Shown here: in pieces, positions 1 through 10,435 of the stretch
How positions within the stretch are numbered: position 1 is the stretch's first letter
Layout: every line of letters begins with the position of its first letter
From: Spirometra erinaceieuropaei
Taxonomy: Eukaryota > Platyhelminthes > Cestoda > Diphyllobothriidea > Diphyllobothriidae
DNA length: 64,000 bases
Reading direction: 5' to 3'
Assembly (NCBI GenBank): GCA_902702965.1
Contig: CACRXP010000864.1
Location: 172,996 to 236,995, forward strand
The notes under the pieces: model-generated
Told to the model about the DNA's origin: nothing
What the model saw: the letters and a program-made list of their open reading frames with translations, nothing else
Databases searched by the model: none
Position numbers and translations under genes: made by a program

Positions 1-2655
1 TTCGAAGGAACGTTTTTAGATAGGCGGAAATTCCGAAAACATCTTTAGGTGTTGCAACAGAAATACTAGTTACATAAACCTTGTCAATGGAAAAAGCAAA
101 GTTGTGAAACATTGAAAGTCTAATAACGCTTGAAAATTATTCTTCAGCAAAGTTTGCACCAAAATATTCTTCACGAAATTGAAGTGTCAAGTAAGGTAAA
201 TAAACAATGGTCCACACACTCACCATAGATAGCAAAAGGATTTCTCCTTTGTTAAAAATACCAAATGTATCTTGTTTCGCCGATGAGGACCCCAAAGGAA
301 TAAAATGTCTTTTAAGGTCACATGTTTATACTAAAGCAGTTGGAAGAAGTCGCAAACATATCGTTTTTTCCGCAGTTAGAGAACTTCTCTTTTGCTAAAT
401 CTCCCAAGTTTTTGCCCGAAGACTTTCAGAGCATCCATAAAACGGTGGCGAAAACTCAACGACCTTCAGTGTTTTCAGGCGATTTCCAGGAATTTAAATT
501 CTGTCAAATGTTTATTGAAACGTCAAATTAATGATATTCCGTGAAAATATTCTCCTCCTGGACATGATTTAAATGCTGCTGTCATTTGGGACGCATTTGC
601 AGATTCACCCAATCAAGAAGCCTCTTCCCCTTGAGACGGAAACGTCAACAACGAGGACCGATAAAGAATACGTCCCAAATCACATGAGAAAATATTTCTA
701 ATAAATTACTCCTTAAAAACCATTGTTATTTGAAATTTCGCTGACTAGCGTTTGCATACCTTGCCTTTCACCAAATCTAAGTCAAGGCAACGGTTGGTAA
801 GTCTGATCAGTTTTGGTGCACACTTCAACAGCTTTTTCTTTACACGAAATAGTCCATTTTTATTTTTTTAATGGAACGTTTTCGCCATGTTTGCACAACA
901 GAATGCCCCTTCTAAATCACATTACGCAACGTCTGAGACTAAACCACAGCGTATGCTTTAAAATTAACGTAGCCTCATTGTGAGGCCGCCCTTTGTGACA
1001 AGTATCGAAAAGCCTAAACAGTTAGCTAGCAGGAGTTATAACTACGTTGAAAGGCATAAAATCAATGGCTTGATATTTTTATTTTTTGAAATTAATAAGA
1101 AGTTGGGTTTCTTATAAATACCCCGCTCATGGACACCTCGTTTAATTTGATTTACGGTGAGAAAAAAGTTAATATTAAAGGGGGTCATTTCCGTTCGGAT
1201 AAACGCTGGAGTTCAGATTGCTTTTTTCTTACAGTAAAACGTACCAGAATGCGCATACTTACCAGAAGACAGTTATGAGCACAGAAAACTGCCAGCACAC
1301 AAAAGCAGAATAGATTTCCGCTCAAATTTGTAAACTGTTTGACTGATAAAATCATTGGCATTGCAGAAGCAAGAAGGTATATTTTGGAGTAGACTAGACA
1401 ACGAAATAAAATAGGCAGCATTTTATCCGTCCGCAAGTAACCACTTCAAATTCCATTGCCGCGTTTCATATGTTCTTAAACATATTACATACTGTTTCTC
1501 TTTGGTCGCACTTCTACCCAAACTCATCAAATTGATTTCATTATACGTTCTAAACACTGATGCTGCCCTGACAGCATAGATTATATGGTCAAATTCCAAA
1601 AATCTATCCACCTACTACCAATCGTTAACTCTGTAAATACAGAATATCAATAAAATGGCCGCCTAAACACTTGTTTTTGTCAATATTATTTATCTTTCAT
1701 GTTCAATTTACCTCAGTCTTATTTGGAAATCTGTTCAGGATAGTTTTGTTGTTCGAAAAAGGTGCATATGTCCACTGGATGTCAAAGTATGTTTCGATTT
1801 AAACTTATCACACGTTTCATAGTACACTTTTGAACAAAGTCTGATTGCAACGCGGTTCTTAACTGACGCGCAGAAAGAGTGCGAACAAAATGCTTATTAT
1901 CTGGACTAATGCTTCCTAAGGGCTTTCAAGTCGCAATCGGGTTTGACCAACGGATGGTCGCGAGCTTCAAATATTGTGTCCACCATCGGCTTTATAACTT
2001 CAAAAAACGCACAGAAGGGCACATGCAATTCTGCCAAATGCAATGTCTTGTACGCGTGCTGGAAACTACGAGAGGCAATTCTACAGGTATAAATGGTACG
2101 GCGAATAAAACGGAGTGTTTTCGAGAACAAATAAACGATTATTCTTGATAGAAATTCTAATTAGCATATATATCCAAAAAAATGATAAACATATCTCCAA
2201 GAGTCCTGATAGTAAAACAGGGAATGCACTATGTAAAGGAGTGAAATGGGCTCCATCCGACTGCAATTGCTTAGGTTTTTCCGCCAACTTTGAACTCATT
2301 CTATCGTCAGCAGATATGACCTAGGATGGACGATGCAGGATTAACAGAAATACTGTGCACAGTCTAAAGAGCCAGGATATATTTTCATTTTTATTTAATG
2401 ACGATAGTAGGTAATTAATCCACTGAAAAGAATGAAAACATTACTCCTTTGTTTTCGAACGAAGGATGTTCCAGTGCGACCATGAGAACGGACAATATAG
2501 ACAAAATGGAAACAAGCCTAGCAGATAATTAAATTTGAGGCGCAATAATCTACCGAACTGAGTATCGAAAATGGGTGCGACTGGCTCATGTGGTGTCTTT
2601 AAACAAGACATAGTTTCTGAAAGGCCAAAATATTCCAGTTTTCTAACTCCGATAA
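1..2655. other. Unclassified AT-rich DNA, no gene seen
   Basis: Only short open frames (under 95 codons) without recognisable domains occur on either strand, and none has a convincing splice-site context. No tRNA, rRNA or clear repeat was recognised. Confidence 0.5.
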
Positions 2656-2659
2656 CAAC

Positions 2660-2850
2660 CTTACTTTGAGACCAAACCGTAACCCTACTCTAGACCGTAA
2701 TCCCAACCTAAACCCTAATCCTACAGTCAACACTAGCCCCTCTATAAACCTGATTTATCTTACCGTCCACTTTAACTGCAACTTTTAACCTAATTCTTAC
2801 TTTAACCCTAATCCTAGCCCTAAACCTCAATAGTATTGTATTTGAAGTTG
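2660..2850. repeat. Degenerate telomere-like CCCTAA tract
   Basis: The + strand shows many imperfect copies of CCTAA, AACCCTAA and AACCTAAACCC, interrupted by non-matching stretches near 2740-2790. TTAGGG-type telomeres are common in metazoans, so this could be a decayed interstitial telomeric insertion. It could equally be a pyrimidine-rich low-complexity repeat. A second tract of the same kind lies at 24668-24792. Confidence 0.55.
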
Positions 2851-2854
2851 GCCC

Positions 2855-5340
2855 AACGCCACCCGTGTTGCTGGCGGTTACTGTTCTCACGGCCTATTAA
2901 AACGTTCACATGAGTCATCCCTACCATAAAAAATTGAAACGTCTCACAGAAAGGAGTTCTATCTTAATCATTGGAACACAACGTACCGATGTTTGCTAAC
3001 ATATACGGACTTCTTGATGTCCATAATATTGGTATTTCACTGCATCTGGTAGTCTCTTTCATCGACGTACCATACTTCAGGATTTCCCGGGGGTTATTTT
3101 ACCAAAACCGGCCCTTTTTGCAAAAAGCATTGAAATCTCTGCCCAACACTCAGGGCTTAAAAATGAAAATAATAAAACAGCGGTGTCGTGCAACTTTATT
3201 TTTCTATTTACCTCTCTTTCTTTAAACTGAACGAATATCTGCACTGTGAAGCTTTTGTAAACCCAATCTACCGACGTCATATCGAGTACCCTGCTATAAG
3301 TTTTAAATATTTTCATAGGATTCAACTTTTCCCTTGTCGAAAACAACTTTGACGCTTAAAAGGCGCCACATAGGGCCCAGAAATGTCTGGATTTTGGGTG
3401 GAAACTGCAATGCTAAAGTAAAAAGCTACGATCTGCTCTCATTTAACCCGAGCTTTTGATATGGTCCCTAAATGGCACACTTGTTATTATGAGAAACGTT
3501 CATGTTGATCTACTCCACAACAATCCCAGTTCCACCTTCGAAAGAATGCAGTTAGCTGCCGCTTTTGAAACTCCTAAATGCCCTCGTAAACAAAAAGACT
3601 GAAGGAACGCTGCAAATTTCAGTTTACTGCAGAGATAAAAAGCTTCAGTCTCAGGTTGCACTTTTGAGGTAACCGGCTCATTTTTCACAAAGGCAGCCAG
3701 TTTAAAAACACGCAAAGCCGAGCCAAAATTCACTGTCCCAATGAAGAAATTTACCAAACTAAGATAAAATAACATTTCAAACTATATTTTAAAAAAATGA
3801 ATATCCCCCTGCTCCTTTCCCTCTATGCGCTTGATGACAACAGCTCAAAAAAGGGGTATATCCACAGTTACGTCCACTCGGACCTTCGAACCAACCAGTC
3901 GGCGAAATAGCGTTTATGTGGTAAATGTACTTAAGCTAGCTGAAAGCCAGACGTAAAAGCATCAGATTCAAATGTCATACAAACAATAGCAAATCTACGT
4001 ATGCAGCTTCTGCAACCTGAGGACAGAATTCACTGTTTGGAAGGAAACAAATTGCCTACAAATTATCGTGTGCCAATTGTGTTGTATTATACTCTGGCCG
4101 AACCGGAAAGCCGCTCTTCACATTTTTACATTAATGTCAACGTGGGAGGAGCAGGAAAAACCCTTTAGTCCGTAGGTCTGTGCGTTAAAAGGAAATGCAT
4201 AAGAAGCTGATACCGGAAAATATCCCCCTACAGCGCATCTAATGCGTTTGAGCGCACCATGATGCGTCGATAACCGTGACTTATGAGACTATTAACTGAC
4301 GAACTAATTCAGTGCTGCGCAGGTCGAATGATCAACCAATAATGACCGATATATGATATGTCTTGCATATTTTTGTAAATTAAGTGTGAAGATTAATTTT
4401 ATTTGGTTTGCTGATATAACTTAAATAAAGAGTTTAGAAAAAATGTAAAAAAACAAAGTTACTATAATTTTGTGATTTATAAAGGTACCACATGCATCGT
4501 AAAGGTCATCCTTCTCATTGAAAAGAAATTCAGAACATGTGATTGGTACTTGTTTCTAATTCGATGTTACCATCTTAACGGTACATCCGTAGAGTTGGAA
4601 GCTAGGCATTTTCACTTGTTTCCCGAAACATTTGCTGCTGAGTTATAAATGCGTAAGCACTCTCAAAGGGGACTTTTATTGAAGCGAATATTCACAATTG
4701 CACCAAAAACATGCGAAAAGAACCGTACAAAACCACCACTTGTTTTGAATTAATTCAGAAACGCTGATACACTAGACTAAGCGGGTGATAGGGACTATAT
4801 GTTATAGCACGTTCGATGCTGGCTGCGAATCCAAACTTGGTGTTACACATGCGATTTGCAAACAGTAGATGGAGTACCAATAGGCGTCATTTGCCTTAGA
4901 AAATCACAGAACGAGACAAAATACGAAGGGGACTTGCGAGGGTCTATTCGCATTCAAGCACTTGTCTCGGTAACAGCTTTTAAAATTTAGGATTATTTGG
5001 GACCTACATTTTAAGGGCTGATGGGGTAGATTGGTGCTATTGTAAACCAAGGCTTAAACCATAAAGGTTCTTACCTAACGTGACCCCTAGTGCGCTTCGC
5101 GCGCATTGTTTATGGCTGTGGTTACTTTCTTTGGGGGCAGTTGTGCTGACAGAAAATAAAAAAGACCTCATGACGACTTTTGCGTGGGGTAGGTGAAGGT
5201 GATTTAGGGTAGTTTGATGTAGTAAATATACGAAAACATGGTATTTTTCGACAGTAACTAGATGGGAGCATTAAATTCATTTGTTATTACCACTCAATAA
5301 TACAATCAGTGTCCCCTTTTAATTGGTAACAAAATGATCT
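2855..5340. other. Unclassified DNA, no gene seen
   Basis: No recognisable coding region or repeat was found in this stretch. Confidence 0.45.
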
Positions 5341-5345
5341 GCGGC

Positions 5346-5440
5346 TGTGTCTGATGCTGGGTTCAAGTGGGAATCCGCAACATCAGGCCAATAAATGTAT
5401 TGTTCCAGTGATCACATCTTAGTCATCTGAACTGCCACCT
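5346..5440 (+). repeat. Decayed PLE terminal repeat with broken hammerhead
   Basis: The segment keeps the order seen in intact pLTR ends: CTGATG, a stem II remnant (GGGTTC/GAATCC), a CAAC in place of GAAAC, then CAGGCCAATAAA at about 5384-5395. The following bases (ATTGTTCCAGTGATCA) resemble the family C end near 63840 read on the opposite strand. Core positions are mutated (CTGATGC; GCAAC for GAAAC; ATC for GTC), so the ribozyme should be dead. No coding part of the element remains beside it. Confidence 0.6.
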
Positions 5441-6770
5441 TGAACTCGCCCGTTTGCTTCTGTCAACAACATGAAGACTCAGCATTTAAAGTATCATGTT
5501 GGTAACGAAACAGCTGTTATGCCAAGACAACTTGGAACTGTTGGATATTTTTGAATGAAAATGAATATATTTTTGTCTTGGTTTGCGTTTTAAACAGGAA
5601 AAGCGCCAAAAAATATTATCTTCCAAACTACAGACGCACCTTGGTTTATTAATAATTTGCGAAAGCATCTGCCTCTCTTGAAGATGTCCTGCTTTCCCCT
5701 AACGAAATCGTTTAGCAATGCAGCCTTGTTCCTGCGCGACGCGTTGCGGTTTCTTTCTAGAATCGATATATCTTTCAGGGTTTCACAAAAAATGTAGCCG
5801 CTATAATCTCTATTTAAAAATTAGGTTACGGCTATTAAGGATTCATCAAATGACTTAAATCTCGGACTGTCTTGGGACCATGTAGTACGCAAACACATTT
5901 AAACTTCCCACATACCACAGTTTGCGGCGAAAGACTTCTTTGCAACGTGTAAGCTATTGCGTCAGATCTCATACCAAACTGGCTACCCATAAAATAGTGC
6001 AATATATACTAACTCCTCGTCCAGGCATCATTATCTATTCTCATCACCTTTTGCTAAATTCCGGCTAATTTATGAAAAAACAAGAAAAAATTTATATTCT
6101 TACTCTTTAGAGAAAGCTAAATGTTTGTGTTGTAGCAGCTAAAGTACGTAGGCATGGTCTGCGGTTTGGCGCCCGAAAAGGTGGGAGATTGCTTTGTATT
6201 AGCTGGTTTTTTGTCCTAAATACTTGTCACTAAAGCCGGTTGCACGCGAGTTGACTAGACGTGTGCGTGCTCTAGCCTTTACAGCTGTCGCGAAATTTTG
6301 CAAATGCACCGACCCACTCCGTTTTGGATAACTTATTTTCGAATGCAGCCAGTCAGATAAACCTTTTGAAAAAGAATAAAGGCGTAGACAGTCTTGTAAG
6401 AAATAAAAGTGTAAAATAATCTTCGGGCAGCAAACCTACAAGAGAGTGATAAAGATGTAAAGACTGGTATGTTGACATGAAGAGAATTCCTTTTTAAGGA
6501 AAACAAAAATAACATTGGAACAGTCATCAGCACAAATATATTTAATATGGGCATACTACAGAACCGAAAAACTAACATGGTAGGCACCGGGTTGATAAAC
6601 GTAAAATACCCTGTGTTATTGACTGCTTAAGGAATAAGGTTTCAGAAATCAGGCTTCTCACACCACTGGCTATCCCGCTCATCAAATGAAACATTTACAT
6701 TCGAGACGAAAGAATTTTGTGCATACGACCTGATGAATCTATGATTGCAATTCTGACTGTCTAAGCCGTG
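5441..6770. other. Unclassified DNA, no gene seen
   Basis: No supported feature was found. Open frames are short and lack family signatures. Confidence 0.4.
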
Positions 6771-6771
6771 G

Positions 6772-6895
6772 ATTGAATGTGCATACTATACTCAGAGAAG
6801 AAGTTGACAACTGCTTTATTCAGTTAATACGTTTACGACTAAAGTGGAAAATCCTAATCCTCTGTGACGGAGATCGATTATTCATAAGCATTATC
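6772..6895. repeat. Unclassified dispersed repeat, copy 1
   Basis: This stretch aligns loosely with 10321-10435. They share a block around TGACAACTG, a TTCAGTT block, and the exact string TGTGACGGAGATCGATTA. No coding capacity or terminal structure is visible, so the class is unknown. Confidence 0.4.
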
Positions 6896-6899
6896 TTTT

Positions 6900-8055
6900 A
6901 GCCAGTTGACATTATTTTGAAATACGGAGCCCGGGACAAGTGCTAACCTGGCCTACCGAATCACGAAGTGTAAATGCAAGCGTTTCGGCTCACTGTTAAA
7001 AAGTGAAGGAAAATAAATCAGAACGGTTCTCAATGGTATTTCAAAGGCTTCCTCAGACTCCTTGGTCCGCCCAACATCCTACATGAAACTCATTAGTTTT
7101 TTCTTGAACACACCGTTCCAAGCAAGCTGGTTCGCCCATCCTTGTATCTTTAATCTTTTCCCAGTAATTTGCCAGTGAGAGCCATATGATAATCCGAGCC
7201 TGTTTAAAGGCCAAATCTTAGCATCCAAAAGGCAATTTCCGTCTCGGTCAGCCGTACCATGAACTGCACAATCCAATCTCACCCATTTGTTTGGCCTGTG
7301 CGTTTTTTTAAAACAATGTATATCTAAAGATAAACAACGACGTGACTACTTCGTAACTAAATCACTAAGTCAGCGATGTCAGTAGAATCAGCCTTGAATG
7401 ACACTTAATTCCCTATATCTGGAACTCATTTACTAAGTGGAGAGAAGTATTGGAAATTAGCAACTGACGCTCACACATTTAAAAACAACAATCATGTTCT
7501 CGACATATTGACATTTAAGAAACAATCGCTGATTCTGGACGCATTTTCAAAGTCGGAAATCTTAAAATATGCGGGCTCACCGATGCACTGGGTCGCTCAC
7601 TGACTTATTAGGCACTGTTCAACAACTGTTTCAGGCGTCATTGTTTTCTTCGCGTAGTGCACAATGAAGTTTCGATAGCCAGACTTATGAAACCTGTCTT
7701 CAGTTTTTCTGCAAAACGCCCTCTGACCCAATAAAGGTCGCCTCACCGTGAGAGGCGGAAAAGTCTCTACAACGATAGCACGAGTAATCTCCCGTTTGCC
7801 TATTCCGGGAAGACCCGCCCAGCACCGCTCTGGCCATTATTAAGGCCTTCGCGCGCTAGCGGAATCATAAAAACTGTTAATGTTCAGTTAAGTACACCTA
7901 AACTGTCATTATAGACTTGGTTGTTATTATCCCTTTTTTAATCGGTGGACATTATTCGAGTTATTGATAGGTTGACTCGCCTATTCCAACAATAATCCAG
8001 GTCTGACAATCCGCGCACTTCTGTCAAACATCTCATTTATATGCCGCCATTTTGA
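6900..8055. other. Unclassified DNA, no gene seen
   Basis: No recognisable gene was found. The 67-codon frame on the minus strand at 7079-7282 shows no family motif. Confidence 0.4.
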
Positions 8056-8056
8056 A

Positions 8057-8302
8057 TTACTGTGCCCATACGCTGACTAAGGCGATTCGATGAGTGTAGG
8101 CTGACGTCCACGTTTTGCTGCGAGGTGCGTGCCTACCCAATGCGGCGTTGGCCTGTGGACGGTAGTTGTTTATACTCCTTATATAGTCTTTCTGTTTGTC
8201 ATCTAGTGAAAGCTCACAAGGAATGACGTACTCACCATGAAGAACAACAAGCGCGAGGACAACGAGTGCACAAGTAACGGCCAACGGCAGGTGTCTCGCC
8301 AA
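8057..8302 (-). CDS. Possible secreted CAP/venom-allergen-like exon (N-terminal)
   Basis: On the minus strand, codons from 8302 encode a hydrophobic leader (LPLAVTCALVVLALVVLH) followed by KQKDYIRSINNYRPQAN and ending RIALVSVWAQ near 8059. The pattern of INNYRxQ, a W about 20 residues on, then A-x-x-W-A, resembles the start of CAP (SCP/TAPS) domains, which are secreted proteins common in flatworms. A consensus splice donor (GTGAGT) follows the leader. A TTTCACTAG acceptor-like site lies 33 nt later, which would give a micro-intron in frame. The expected start codon position reads TTG rather than ATG, so this may be a relic, or the start may lie in another exon. The foldback element at 8327 begins immediately upstream. 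No later CAP exons were recognised. Assignment rests on short motif similarity only. Confidence 0.27.
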   Translation of the reverse strand: MARHLPLAVTCALVVLALVVLHGEYVIPCELSLDDKQKDYIRSINNYRPQANAALGRHAPRSKTWTSAYTHRIALVSVWAQ

Positions 8303-8758
8303 TGTGTTTAAATCTCTTGACGTATACAGTAGGTGGGCTAACTCATGAAATGTCCACTGAAATTCCAAAATGCATTTTTCTTTCAAAAAGATTGATTAAG
8401 TAGTGTTTAACAACTAATCAGCCTGCAACATAATTCTATAATATTTCGGTTACCTCAGAATGCCGGCTCTCGAATGCACTTACTTCCGGCTGCAGTCAAA
8501 AACTACATTCTGTAGAAAGTGACTACGTAATTAGCATGAATATTTTTCATTGATTTTTGATGCCCCTAAAAGTCCACATATATTCCTCGGACTGTTTTAG
8601 AGTTGCGAAAATTCCCATTGTAAAATTCAAAAGGCAGTTTGGAGAGCATATATCTGCGTTCAATAAATTATCTTCAGGCCTGTACATTACTATGGCTATT
8701 GAAGTAATGAATTAGAAGATACGGGCAAGTAGATTATTAAGCTGTAGCTCGGGTTTGG

Positions 8759-8783
8759 AGAGGGGAGGGGAGGGGAGTGGGAG
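8759..8783 (+). other. G-run tract, possible G-quadruplex
   Basis: Four closely spaced G-runs (GGGG, GGGG, GGGG, GGG) separated by one to two bases lie in the left arm of the PLE family B unit. The partner arm near 9360 has the complementary C-runs, but its spacing is interrupted. Folding is predicted from the sequence pattern only. Confidence 0.5.
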
Positions 8784-9072
8784 AGTGAAACACCAAAATT
8801 CCAGTCAGCGCCAGGGCGAAGGTGGGTCCCGGCGAAAATAATTACATGTGGGCGACTGGCTTCGTGGTTCTGACCCATGGTAACTGTGGGACCTGTACGA
8901 AGTTCTTCTGTGCGCATAGGACCGGTCGGCGTAGCCTGATTGAAACCACCTAAGCCGTAGCCAAGAAGCGCTGTCCAAGCAGTTTTGGATAGCTTGATTC
9001 GACCTTGTAGCTGACTCAAAAGGCCCATCTGACGTCCACACGGTGGACTGTGTCTACCGTGTGCGCGAGGAT

Positions 9073-9318
9073 CTAGCTGCTGATGTTATTTATTTGTCTC
9101 CTTCCTAACCATGCTGAGAGATGTTCTTTCATTCTTTTGGAGAAACGCCGGCTCATTCGACCAATATATTCTGCCCCACAGGAGCAGATGAAGGAGTAAA
9201 TACACATGGAGGTGGTCTGAGCAGGTAGTTTGTCCTTGCTCTCTCCGTGTAGGATGGGACTGTTGGTCAAAGCCACCAAGCCAGCCACCCGCATGTAATT
9301 ACTTTCGCCGGGACCCAC
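9073..9318 (-). pseudogene. GIY-YIG endonuclease fragment of PLE family B
   Basis: The minus-strand frame contains CIYSFICSCGAEYIGRMSRR followed by FSKRMKEHLSAWL. This matches the start of the PLE GIY-YIG domain: a GIY-like IYSF, a C-x-C zinc-binding pair, EYIG, then the Arg-rich helix and a His. The close relative at 22969-23270 reads CIFSFTSSCGAEYIGLTSRL. The frame stops at 9073. The tail continues in another frame to about 8700 (residues IKLSKTAW match the tail of the 22.9 kb copy). No reverse transcriptase precedes it. It is a dead 3' fragment. Confidence 0.7.
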
Positions 9319-10320
9319 CTTCGCCCTGGCGCTGACTGGAATTGTGGTGTTTCACTCTCCCACTCCCCTTCACTCCCCTCTCCAAACCCGAGCTACAGCT
9401 TAATTATCTACTTGCCCGTATCTTCTAATTCATTACTTCAATAGGCATAGTAATGTACAGGCCCGAAAAGAATTTATCGAAAGCGGGTGTTTGCTCGTCA
9501 AATTGCCTTTTTAATAAATTCATCGAAAATATGCATAAAAATATTCATTCTTTTGCTTGTTTGGTAGCAAATTACGTCTTCTATAATATGTATACTCGAG
9601 GAGAGAGTATATATCGGTTTTCAAAAGCTATTTCAGTTCCCGTGCAATGCTGAACGCGCTCTAAGTTGCACTTGGATAGAGGGTTTTAAAACCACAATCC
9701 GTACATATTCCGCGTACGGAAAACCATACATTCCTCTACATTTATAAAGGGAAACTATATAGGGTTCACAAAATGAAACAATGGATTTAGTCCACATTGT
9801 TAACATTGCAAACCACATTGGTAAATGCAGAGACATGACCTTTTATAAACGGCCATTTCATGGTATTTGAAAGTCCCACAATTAGAAACTGTTTCTAAAC
9901 CAAATTCTGTCCCTACTTTGAATGTAAAATTACGGGAAAACGTAATTGTCTACCGAAAGAGTAAAAGAATGATTATTTTTATGCATGCTGTCGATAAAAT
10001 ATATGTGGGCTTTTAAGGGCATCAAGAATCAATGAGAAGCATGCATGCTAATTACGTGATTACTTTTTACAGAGTGTAGTTTTCGCCTGCAGCCCGAATA
10101 AAGTGCATTCGAGAGCCGGCTTCCTGAGGTAACCGAACTATTATTGAATTATGTTGCAGGCGGACTAGTTTTACAAGCCTACTTAATTCACCTTTTCGAA
10201 ACGAAAGCGCATTTCGGAATTTCAGTTGACATTTCATGAGTAAGCCCACCTAACGTACCACTATCTCGCGGGGTAAACTCTACACAGTCAATTCTCTCAC
10301 CGACTGACTGGGCAGCCAAT

Positions 10321-10435
10321 TGAATGCGTATGCTATGGGGCGAGGAAACGTTGGCAACTGTTTTCTTCAGTTGTCAGGTTCGCGACTGAATAGGAAAACT
10401 CTTACCTCATGTGACGGAGATCGATTAGCATATTT
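10321..10435. repeat. Unclassified dispersed repeat, copy 2
   Basis: Aligns with 6772-6895 and shares the exact string TGTGACGGAGATCGATTA near 10411. It lies about 65 bp past the right end of foldback copy 1. Confidence 0.4.

Larger units (their letters stand above)
8622..9515 (-). mobile_element. PLE family B fragment bounded by inverted repeats
   Basis: About 230 bp at 8622-8852 reappears as its reverse complement at about 9285-9515, including the G-rich/C-rich block, the GCGCCAGGGCGAAGGTGGG block and a terminal GGCCTGTACATTACTAT block. Between the arms, the minus strand encodes part of a GIY-YIG endonuclease and its C-terminal tail. No reverse transcriptase portion remains. The unit lies inside a foldback element, so it is younger than that element. 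The structure is a 3' PLE end joined head-to-head to a second copy of its terminal repeat. Confidence 0.75.
8327..10256. mobile_element. Foldback (long-inverted-repeat) element, copy 1, split by a PLE
   Basis: The left arm starts CAGTAGGTGGG at 8327 and runs to about 8605. The right arm ends near 10256 with the reverse complement (CATGAGTAAGCCCACCTA). Paired blocks include CTCATGAAATGTC with GACATTTCATGAG, ACTAATCAGCCTGCAACATAAT with its complement near 10150, and AAAGTGACTACGTAATTAGCATG with its complement near 10040. No transposase frame is visible, so it looks non-autonomous. Removing the PLE at about 8622-9515 leaves roughly 1 kb, the size of copies at 34826-35755 and 57168-58157. Edges next to the PLE are approximate. 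Confidence 0.75.

Noticed and set aside
643..650. GAAACGTC string resembling the hammerhead 3' core
   Set aside because: No CUGANGA core or pairing stem II lies at the right distance, so it is probably chance. The same applies to similar strings near 520 and 2936.
8805..9041. Overlapping minus-strand frames of 78 and 110 codons
   Set aside because: They lie in the PLE family B tail and inverted arm. Only a short piece matches a PLE tail, so they are not independent genes.
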